Origin: Pelargonium cotyledonis
Taxonomy: Eukaryota; Streptophyta; Magnoliopsida; Geraniales; Geraniaceae
Assembly: GCA_036897625.1 (NCBI GenBank)
Contig: JAYMTA010000771.1
Coordinates: 1 to 24,346 of the forward strand
DNA length: 24,346 bases
Direction: 5' to 3'
The notes under the pieces are model-generated. The model was not told the origin of the DNA. It worked only from the letters and a program-made list of their open reading frames with translations, and made no database searches. Positions 16,773 through 24,346 of this stretch are shown piece by piece (within the stretch, counting starts at the first letter, position 1; every line of letters starts with the position of its first letter). The position numbers were made by a program, and so were the translations under genes.

Positions 16773-19700
16773 TCAAGTTCGGGATTTCCCGTAGAGGTTC
16801 CTATAGACAACCTTTGTTCGATAAACAAGAATCATGCTCAACACAACAGCTACAAGACACAACCCGGCCATTATCATGGAGGTGAGGAAGAAGCATATTG
16901 AACCTTCACACTTTAGAGGTTCGTCCAAAGCAAAGACAGACGATAAAAATGACCCCGACTTCAGGTGATGGCCGTTATGAGCTTGCTTCTCCGCTTCATA
17001 ATCATATATACTACTAGCGATTAGACCAGAGAAAACTAGTGAACCAGCCGGGTTTGCAAGAGTGAGGAAATTATATAAGGCACCGAACTTTTTTAGGCCA
17101 AACAATTCAGAGGCAGCAGCGGGCACAATTGCCCAATGAGCCCCGTAGCCGAGGCCAATCATTAGAGTACCAATGTACATCGCCCCAGACCAACCAAAAG
17201 CTATGAAGACATGACCAAAAGCCATAATAAGTTGAGCAACAGCCAACGCCACCGACCTTGGGTAGGCGTAATCCCTAATACAATAATAAAGGGTCAGAAG
17301 AGTGAGTCAAGATCAAAGTAATTGTAAGAGGACCAACTCAACTAAAAGGTTATGCCAATAGTTGAAGGCCCAACTTTAATTTTCTAGTCTAACAGACCCC
17401 CTCACGTGCAAGTCCACAGTCGATTTGCACCTGTTCCATGCACAGGTCTTCTTGCCTTGTGCTGGATTTTTAACATTTTTTTAATAATCAAGGTTAGAGG
17501 CGGCAATTTGGGACAGGACATGTGACCCAAACACAATATAAGCATGTTTGGGCTCAACATATTTATAATTGTGCCCTGATCGTGATGAACAACCCAGCAC
17601 GTACAATAATCATGTCATGTTCATGTTAGTTAGACTTATGAAACACGCACGACACGCTAACACAATTGATATTAAAACATTATTTATACTTTTAAATCAT
17701 ACCCTAGGTTAATGTCAAGTTTGTATTCGATATTTGAGCACAATTATTATGTGTCTTGTTTGTGTAGGCCCAACTAGACACGTCATCTCGAATAGCCAGC
17801 TCTAAATTCAGGGTGGCAATAGGACTTGAGCTTGTGACCTTTAATAACATGTTAGCGGACCAACTCAACTAAAAGTTCGAGGAAAAGAGAACGGCATGTA
17901 CCTTACTATAATCTCGGAGAAGTAACCTCCACCAATTCGGCCAAGAAAGTTCCAAATGCTGATCAAAGATACAAATATATGTGCATTATCATATCCAAGA
18001 GATTGGCTCATCTGACCAAGATTATCAATAACTGTCAGACCGGAACCAGAACCAAGCAGAAGTGAGAAAAAGATGAGCCAAAAATCGGCTTTGATCAACG
18101 CCTGCGTCAGCGTGAAATCCTCTCCTCTATGCGGACCCCTTCTCCTTTTAACCCTAACCGCTCCTTCTGCGGCTGCTTGGAATAGTTTTGACTGCAATTG
18201 AGCGATTCTTTTTTGCCTCTCTGATGCCGGAAGCAAGTCAACATCCTTAGGTTTCTCGTCTTCCACTTCACTGAAAATGACCTCGTGTGCATCGTGATCA
18301 GACTTCCCGGGTTCTTGTTTGTCTTGCGTTGGAAGAAGAGCCTCTTCAGCTGAGGATCTTGATCTTGAATCAACGTAAAAGCTCAATGACACGGGAATCA
18401 CAATAGGAATCAAGATGAGGACGAACAAGATAGCAGTAAAAATGGTGATCACGGTGTGGTTCAATTCTACGAGATCTTCAACGAGCATGACGCCCATCAA
18501 ATAAGCAGCTAATAGGAGGCAGACACTATAGATAAATGAGAAACTCAAATCATCAGTTGGTCGGACTTGCCTGTGACCTCCAACAGGCCTAACGATGAAC
18601 ATTAGTGCAATAACTACCATTGCTGGCCCAACTGCGACCATGAAGATGAGAGAGGCGTGATCCGGGGAATGGATCATAGCGTATATCTGAGTCATGATTG
18701 CACCACCCAATCCAGCAAAGCCCTTCAAAATCCCAACCACAGGACCTCGGCTTTTCGGGAAGTTTTGGACACAAGAAACAAGAGCGACTGTGTTGAAGTA
18801 GGTCTCGCCATTTGTCCCCACAAATATAAGAATGCACATCTGCACACCGATATCCATTTTTAACCAAGACTAATTATATATCCTCGAACGGAGAAGAATA
18901 AAAGTGCTTAAATGCAATCTGAAGCATACAAATAGTAACAATAAGAAATCAATTTGAGAGTCACAGTAAAGTATAATTAGGCACACTTAAAGATTCTAAC
19001 ATTCTATGATCCGGAGGCAATATATCAACCAAACAGATGTCCCGAAATGCGGCTTATCTTTGAAAGTTATGTATCCTATCTTGGTAATATTAGCACACAT
19101 GTGCATGAAAACCACTTTCCATGAATATGATTTATGCACTAGAAATTTAAGAACTCAAGGCCTATACTTACAAATAACACAAAATTCTAGAAGTATATGA
19201 CTAATAGACGAGTAAGTTAAGAGTACTGTTCCACTAGCATACCAGAAATGTGCTTAAATAAGCTGGCCAAGGCTCATTGAGCTATAAGAAACCCGTGAGC
19301 TTTGATAACCTTAACTCAAGCACAACTCACAGCTTACTAAAAAAAACGAATTCACTACCAAATACAAACTTACAGCCAACCCAAAAATAAATGCAAAAGA
19401 AAATCATAAAACCATGAAAATGGATAGTCCAGTGAACCCGAAATCCTCTCTCTATTTCTATCAACGAATTGTGAATAATAGCCAAATTACCAAAATGCAG
19501 AGAAACTCAAAATTACCAAATTTAGCAGATCTCCAAAACTAGCCAAATTACTTTTTCCGAGAATAGCAAAACAACTAATTAAAATGACATTGCAATTTTT
19601 AGTAATAATGTTAACAGAATAATAAGCACAAGAATTAGTAAAACTAATAATAACATCTGGGTGTCGAAAATCACTAAAAATTCATAGTACTAAATATTTT

Positions 19701-20711
19701 TCTCTAGAAGGAAAAAAAAATAATGATGAAGAAGAATACCAAATTCATATCATTAAGAAAATGATAAAGATAATCATAAACATTATCCAATTATATTGAC
19801 ACAGACAATATAATTAAAATTTTACTCTCAAAATCATGGGAAACTCAAACTCTCAAAGAACCAAAAATAGAAACTAAACATCCCATTAACCAATAAATGA
19901 TATTACAATTTTGACTGAACAATAGGCACGAGAATTAGTAACTAATAATAACATTTGAAGAAAGAAATCTTTAAATTCCATACTAAACATGAAGAACCCC
20001 AGAATGATATCATTCTATAAAAATTTAAAAGTACTAATCTTAAACATTATCCAATAGTATTAACAAAGAAAACAAAATAGAAAATAAGCTCTGAAATCAC
20101 CAGACTCAGAGAACCAAAAATAGAGATTAAACAACCCATTACCAACAACCACAATTTTTCATGAAAATACGAAGATAATGACAGGGGAAAAAATCAAGTT
20201 ACAACAGATAAATCGGAAACATATGCCATGCAAAATTAGTCAAATCAATTCAACTCAATCGATTAACAAAATCACCAGCTCATATGAAGAGAAATTCAAG
20301 TTTGCTTCACAAATCAATACGAATAAAGAAGAAATAAAATAGAGTTTGTTTTGAATTGGATCGGTAGTTACTCACCACCCACAAAGGCAAAACCGGAGCT
20401 CGGCCGGTAATGACGAGCCAAACCAATCCATACCCAATAAAATTCTGCATAGCTCCGACGAGCAGAGCACCCCACAGAGGCAAGACCTCCACCAAGCTCC
20501 CGGCCAAGAAACCAACACTGTCACCGAGGTCCTTAGCAACACCCAGCCTCGCAATCTGCTTCTGATTGTAGTTCAAAGAGCTCTTGATCACCGGCGATAT
20601 GCTCCCGAACAAGTACCCAATTCCGGCGCAGGATTGTATCCACATTGCGGCCACGAACACGAGCCATCTGTTGTTCAGGAACGCACCGAGGCTCTCTTGA
20701 AACCGACCCAT
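16773..20711 (-). CDS. Nodulin-like / NFD4-type MFS transporter (At5g14120-like)
   Basis: Three exons, 20711-20376, 18839-17902 and 17274-16773, encode 591 residues. The intron phases are consistent: phase 0 after ...RAPVLPLWV, then a split Arg codon before DYAYPRS. The N-terminal half is the plant nodulin-like domain: NNRWLVFVAAMWIQSCAGIG, LNYNQKQIARLGVAKDLGDS, NGETYFNTVALVSCVQNFP and SRGPVVGILKGFAGLGGAI. A cytosolic loop (about residues 266-365) carries acidic SEVEDEKPKDVDLL and basic VKRRRGPHRGEDF. The second six-helix half has GLTVIDNLGQMSQSLGY, FLGRIGGGYFSE and GLGYGAHWAIVPAAASELFG. It is a multi-pass membrane carrier, with about 12 helices expected. The substrate is not known for this subfamily, so none is assigned. 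Length and sequence closely follow Arabidopsis At5g14120, which neighbours a peroxidase gene there too. Intron 1 (1536 bp) and intron 2 (627 bp) have collected repeats. Confidence 0.94.
17323..17875 (-). mobile_element. Small LTR-type (TRIM-like) remnant in MFS intron 2
   Basis: On the minus strand a purine tract (GTGAGGGGGTC) is followed by a ~72-bp TGTTAG...TTACA unit (17394-17323) that looks like a 3' LTR. A 19-bp direct repeat, GGACCAACTCAACTAAAAG on the plus strand, recurs near 17330 and 17858 at the two ends, and the right end continues into CTAACATG wording typical of an LTR/primer-site junction. No coding region is present. It looks old and broken, and a hAT-like element sits inside it. 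Confidence 0.45.
17494..17805. mobile_element. hAT-like MITE nested in the LTR-type remnant
   Basis: The left end TAGAGGCGGCAATTTGGGA and the reverse complement of the right end TAGAGCTGGCTATTCGAGA agree at 14 of 19 positions. The flanks AATCAAGG and ATTCAGGG agree at 6 of 8 if the element is taken as 17494-17805. The body carries the family wording (GGGCTCAACATATTTATAAT, ACACGCACGACACGCTAACA). It has no coding capacity. Confidence 0.5.
19590..20145. repeat. Old tandem duplication in MFS intron 1
   Basis: Two colinear segments, about 19590-19890 and 19891-20145, share ordered blocks: AATAAGCACAAGAATTAG (19621) with AATAGGCACGAGAATTAG (19921); ACTAATAATAACAT; AAACATTATCCAA (19778 and 20042); and AGAACCAAAAATAGA followed by CCCATTA (about 19857 and 20110). 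The offset shrinks from 300 to about 253 bp, so the copies have gained or lost segments. Identity is well below that of the 193-bp duplication near 7470. Confidence 0.7.
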
Positions 20712-20940
20712 CTCGGCACCGATTGGAGAGCGTAATTGCGAGTGTAGATGTCAGTTTTTTTCTGGGTCTGGCTCGAATCGTGGAGAGCTGAAATGGGTCT
20801 GAGAGAAAACTGGATATTTTTGACGAATTTGTGGAGAAATTGGTCTTGGACTCTTGGGCTTGACCTGGAAGAAGAGAAGTGATGTTCAATTATAAGCAAA
20901 TGGACAGAGGAAGGAGAAGAAGAAGAAGATAGTGATTGAT
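20712..20940 (-). other. Probable 5' UTR of the MFS gene
   Basis: On the minus strand a pyrimidine-rich CTTCTTCTTCTTCTCCTTCC stretch (about 20905-20930) resembles a plant transcription start and leader. I see no upstream ATG between it and the start codon at 20711, which supports that start. Confidence 0.5.
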
Positions 20941-21965
20941 TATGAAATTTAAGTAAAAAATAGTTTTTGTAATTTGCAAGGAAGGCCTTATTTTTCAAGT
21001 ATTTGCATATTTGCCACTGTTGAGTTCTTGCTTTCTTGGCCTTTGTCGTGTATATTAAAATTCCTCTTTTGCCCCTTTAATTTATTTATTTTTATTTGTG
21101 TTAAGTAATTTTATATTTTCATTTTTTACATAAAAATGCATATTTGAACTAAAAAATAATGAACTAACTACACGTATTTATATTGGCAAAATCTCAATTT
21201 TAATAGGAAATAAAATTAGAATACTATCAAAATTCAAAAAGTTCTCAAATTTTAATATGGTCCAAGAAAGAAAAATCTTCATACAAGAAAACAATTTCGA
21301 CGGCCTACGACAACGTAAATGCGTAAAAAAAAAAAATTGACTGCAAACTCGTTTCGAATGCACTAACAAATTTTCTTTCATTATTGAAACGTCAATTTTA
21401 AGCCTTTTTTTACTTAGATCACGACGCTTTTTAATTTATGTTAGGTTTTTAGTTAATCAAGTTTTTTTTTTTTTTTATGTAGGGCCATTATTAATCCATT
21501 GATGTGCACTAGTTGACCAATTAATTATTTAAAATAAAAGTTCAACCGACCAACATCTCGCGAAAATTTTCATAATCTTTCTCCATTCAACGAATACGAT
21601 TTGAACCTAAAACAACTTGTAATTCATTTTTATATTTTATTTCAATTAGTAATCCAGTTCATACTTTCTCTTGTGGTCTTTTTTTATTATTTATTTTCTC
21701 CTTTTTGGAATAAATTTAGCACTAAACTTTTTCCTTTTTTCCTTTAAATTATTTTATTCACATGTCCCATCTTTTTGAGATGATATTGCTCTCTTATGAA
21801 TAAAAGAATTGTATATTTTATTAAGCAAAAAATAAAATTATATTTAATTATATATAGTGTTATAACTAACCTCTATCCTAAATGGGTAAAATGGTAAATT
21901 TAGATATGATACTTTGTCAATATTGATTTTGGAGAAAATAAGTTTCGAGTGATCATTAAAACCAA
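20941..21965. other. AT-rich intergenic DNA upstream of the MFS gene
   Basis: The proximal 200-300 bp presumably contains the MFS promoter, but no clear TATA or other element can be singled out. Several A or T homopolymer runs occur (about 21327-21337 and 21463-21476). No gene or repeat terminus was recognised. Confidence 0.5.
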
Positions 21966-22075
21966 AGTTGGTTAATCCAAGCGGTTAAGCGCTTCTCATA
22001 AAGATCTCAGTTTCTAGTCTCTCTCCATGCAGTATGGGATATGTTATTTGGATTTATATAGAAGAGTTAAACTCA
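21966..22075 (+). mobile_element. SINE-like tRNA-derived unit
   Basis: GGTTAATCCAAGCGGTTAAG resembles a tRNA A box, and AGTTTCTAGTCTC about 27 bases on resembles a B box. A tail with GTATGGGATATG...TTGGATTTA echoes GTGAGGTGGGATTTATGGATT in the SINE at 13456. There is no acceptor-stem pairing, so it is not a tRNA gene. No target duplication was found. Confidence 0.4.
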
Positions 22076-22985
22076 TGTTGTGTAACTCAACTGATAAAAA
22101 TAAAACAAGTTACTAATAATTATAATGGAAAAAATAGTAAATTGATATTTAAAAAGTTAATCAAATGAACTCATAAATGTGACGCATGACGACCTAAGAT
22201 GAAACACATTTAAGCTCACGCAATATTGTTTATGGACGTTGTTGTTGGAATTCACATATGAAGTAAAACGTGTCATTGAACAATACGACCAAGTTTTGCT
22301 TTGTGTGGAGTTTGTACTTTTGTACTTTAAAATCATATGAATGGCGTTTTGAATTACTTATTAACTTTAAAAATGTTCAATTATTTCATTTTATATTACT
22401 TTCAACTAAGATTTGAATGAGCTTTTTGGCTCATGTTTTTGTTTTATATTTCACAAATTGCTAAAAATTCGTGTTAATTTCTAAATTATTATTATGATCA
22501 TCTCGTCAAATATTCACTACATATTGACCTCTTGTGAATTATATTCATCTCAATCAGCTCTAAAAGTTTACTAGTATAGATCCACGCTCGCATGCATCGT
22601 TTTCAGTGATGTCGCAGTTAGATCGACTAACTTAGTTTTACATGAGCAGATGAGCTCATAGAGCTGACAAAATAAAAATCAACCACATGAGCACCTGAAA
22701 CCCGAATAAAAATTGACATCCCGCACTTCTATTAGTTTATACTCGAGTTACGCTCTTTAATATCGTACTAAAAAAGCTCAATCACATCAAACTTGATTTT
22801 CCTACTCTATATGAGTTTACAAACAATTTAATCCCAATGTGCAATCATTCAAAACTCGTATCATATTTGAGAGGGTCAACTCTGAAACTAACATTTTGCA
22901 CTGGATTGACTATTGTACCTACCCTCAAATCTAATAAATTGCAAAAATTTGATAAAATTAAAAAGATAACCGACCCTCAATTTAA
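22076..22985. other. AT-rich intergenic DNA with a possible hAT-like remnant
   Basis: TAGAGCTGACAAAATAAA at 22659 is a good left-type hAT-like end, and CAGAGTTGACCCTC (reverse complement, ending about 22885) is a possible partner. Between them is family-like wording such as CCTGAAACCCGAATAAAAAT. The flanking 8-mers do not match. Nothing else is recognised here. Confidence 0.35.
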
Positions 22986-22987
22986 TA

Positions 22988-23251
22988 CTTCATCCGTCTC
23001 AAAATAAGTGTCTTGTTTGTCTAAATTTTTTGTCCCAAAATTAGTGTCTTGTTTCTATTTTTATGCTATTATATTATTATTCTTCCCATATTACCTTTAT
23101 CACTTATGCACATGGGCAAATCTGCACATGGGTGCACATGAGGTGTAGATGGAGAAAGTGAGGGTTATAATGAAAACACACTAAATTATCTTATAATTCT
23201 AAATTTTTACAAAAAATAGAAACAAGACACTCATTTTGGGACCGATGGAGT
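22988..23251. mobile_element. Stowaway-like (Tc1/mariner) MITE
   Basis: The left end reads CTTCATCCGTCTCAAAATAA and the reverse complement of the right end CTCCATCGGTCCCAAAATGA, both close to the Stowaway terminus CTCCCTCCGTCCC. Both flanks are TA (22986-22987 and 23252-23253), the expected target duplication. The 264-bp length fits a MITE, and no transposase is encoded. Confidence 0.82.
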
Positions 23252-23397
23252 ATATAATTAATTGTTTTCAATAACATGTCATTTTATTTATTTTATATCT
23301 CATCATAATTATTTTTTATCAAATCATTTGACTTATGTATATGTATGAATATATATAAAAGATTTACTTTTCCTTAATTATTTATAGCAAAATTATG

Positions 23398-23669
23398 AAG
23401 TGATATTTATTAATACATTTGGCTCGGGAGAAACGCTCTAGTTTTCAAGGACGAATTCCCTACGGTTGCCGATACTATCCTTCGCATTCAGAGTTTAGTT
23501 TTTTCACTAGTTTCCTATATTGATTCGTCTCTTGTCATTGAATTTTCAGCTTGGGTGGCCGGGCCTAGTGCTTGTTTAAACTAGTTCCCGGTGCACTTTT
23601 TTCTTGTACTTTTATTTTTACTCTTTTGGGTATGTTTAATAAAAGGTACCGCTCGTTTATAAAAAAAAT
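23398..23669 (+). mobile_element. 5'-truncated LINE 3' end
   Basis: A short frame reads YIWLGRNALVFKDEFPTVAD then TILRIQSLVFSLVSYIDSS and ends ...AGPSACLN before a stop near 23583. The I-W-x-x-R-N-x-x-V-F-x-(D/N)-E pattern is typical of the C-terminal end of plant L1-type LINE polyproteins. It is followed by a T-rich 3' UTR with TTTAATAAAAGG and an A-tail (about 23661-23668). Almost all of the element is missing at the 5' side, as is usual for LINE copies. No certain target duplication was found. Confidence 0.6.
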
Positions 23670-24346
23670 GAATTTTATTTATAAATAAAACCAAATTTTA
23701 TTATATAATTAGTAAATTACAATGCTCAGAGGTGACAATTTAGCTATTGGTTGAAAATGTCAAACTCACGCTGAACCCTAAATGAGTACGAGTTCATTTG
23801 AGTTTCGTGCTGCATTGAACATTATAGAAAATAAGTATTTACAACGGAAAAGTCTAAATCGATACACGAGACACCGAAGATTGATTCGCTAAGGGTATGA
23901 ATTTGGCAAATTTCGACAAGGCTTAAGTTGTCATCCAAAATCCACGGGCGTGGATCTTATGCCACGACCAAAGAGCTATCAGACCAGGGTCGTAATGGTG
24001 GCATGGCTTTCTTGCTTGTGGCCAATGTTTGAGCTCTTGTCCTTCTTTTATAATTCATTCTAATTGACAGCTTTATCGAATTATCAAATATCAACGTTGA
24101 AATTTACCTTCCGTCTTCATAAATTATTTATATTTAACATAGATAAGATCCAAATTAAAAAAACATAGATAAGATTAATAAAGTGTCATATTTTTATTTT
24201 TGTAAAACAATTATATATATTTCTAATAAATAAATGGAATATGAGTCACATAATTTTTAGTTTAGGTTAAGCCAAGACAATAAGGTGATGACACCTCATT
24301 ACTTTTCATTTGTACCCACCCAAGTGAATTGGTGTGAGCGGAGCGA
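23670..24346. other. Intergenic DNA, no gene seen
   Basis: CAGAGGTGACAATTTAG near 23728 is a left-type end of the hAT-like family, followed by about 100 bp of related wording (GAGTACGAGTTCATTTGAG); the right end is not visible. An inverted repeat, ATGCCACGACC with GGTCGTAATGGTGGCAT, lies at about 23960-24004. The rest is AT-rich. Confidence 0.4.

Noticed and set aside
21966-22020. tRNA gene
   Set aside because: A- and B-box-like words are present, but no acceptor stem or cloverleaf pairing; fits a SINE head instead.

Overview
This is nuclear DNA of a flowering plant, most likely a eudicot. It has long AT-rich intergenic DNA, GT-AG introns, many short non-autonomous transposons (hAT-like, Stowaway-like, SINE, LINE remnants), and host genes of plant-only families. 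The species cannot be named from the sequence. Four protein-coding genes can be supported.

Layout: (1) About 1-2260 is intergenic. About 2266-3210 is the promoter and long leader of an intronless P-class PPR gene (3211-6330, +) resembling Arabidopsis At5g14770. Its stop codon lies at the edge of an antisense Au-type SINE. (2) 6460-8590 is non-coding and holds a 193-bp tandem duplication. (3) SEC61G, the small gamma subunit of the ER translocon, is on the minus strand (10047-10376, two coding exons). Upstream it has ACGT-core/CCAAT boxes and a dense site II (TGGGCY) cluster; downstream it probably has a long spliced 3' UTR. (4) 10740-13610 is repeat-rich: an 861-bp hAT-like element with a near-perfect 8-bp target duplication, and a tRNA-derived SINE with a 21-bp target duplication. 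(5) A three-exon class III peroxidase (13928-15766, +) of the PER55 type is convergent with (6) a three-exon nodulin-like/NFD4-type MFS transporter (16773-20711, -). A 214-bp foldback MITE and degenerate repeats that begin inside the peroxidase stop region lie between them. (7) 20941-24346 is AT-rich and holds a SINE-like unit, a Stowaway-like MITE and the 3' end of a LINE.

The genes do not form a pathway. The PPR protein would act on organellar RNA, SEC61G in ER protein import, the peroxidase in the cell wall and the MFS protein in a membrane. The peroxidase/MFS pair matches the neighbours At5g14130/At5g14120 as I recall them, and the PPR gene resembles At5g14770 on the same Arabidopsis arm, so the window probably carries conserved microsynteny. 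I see no clearly new biological system. The most unusual items are the SINE at the PPR stop codon, the repeat array grown from the peroxidase stop region, and one family of hAT-like elements recurring in introns and intergenic DNA.
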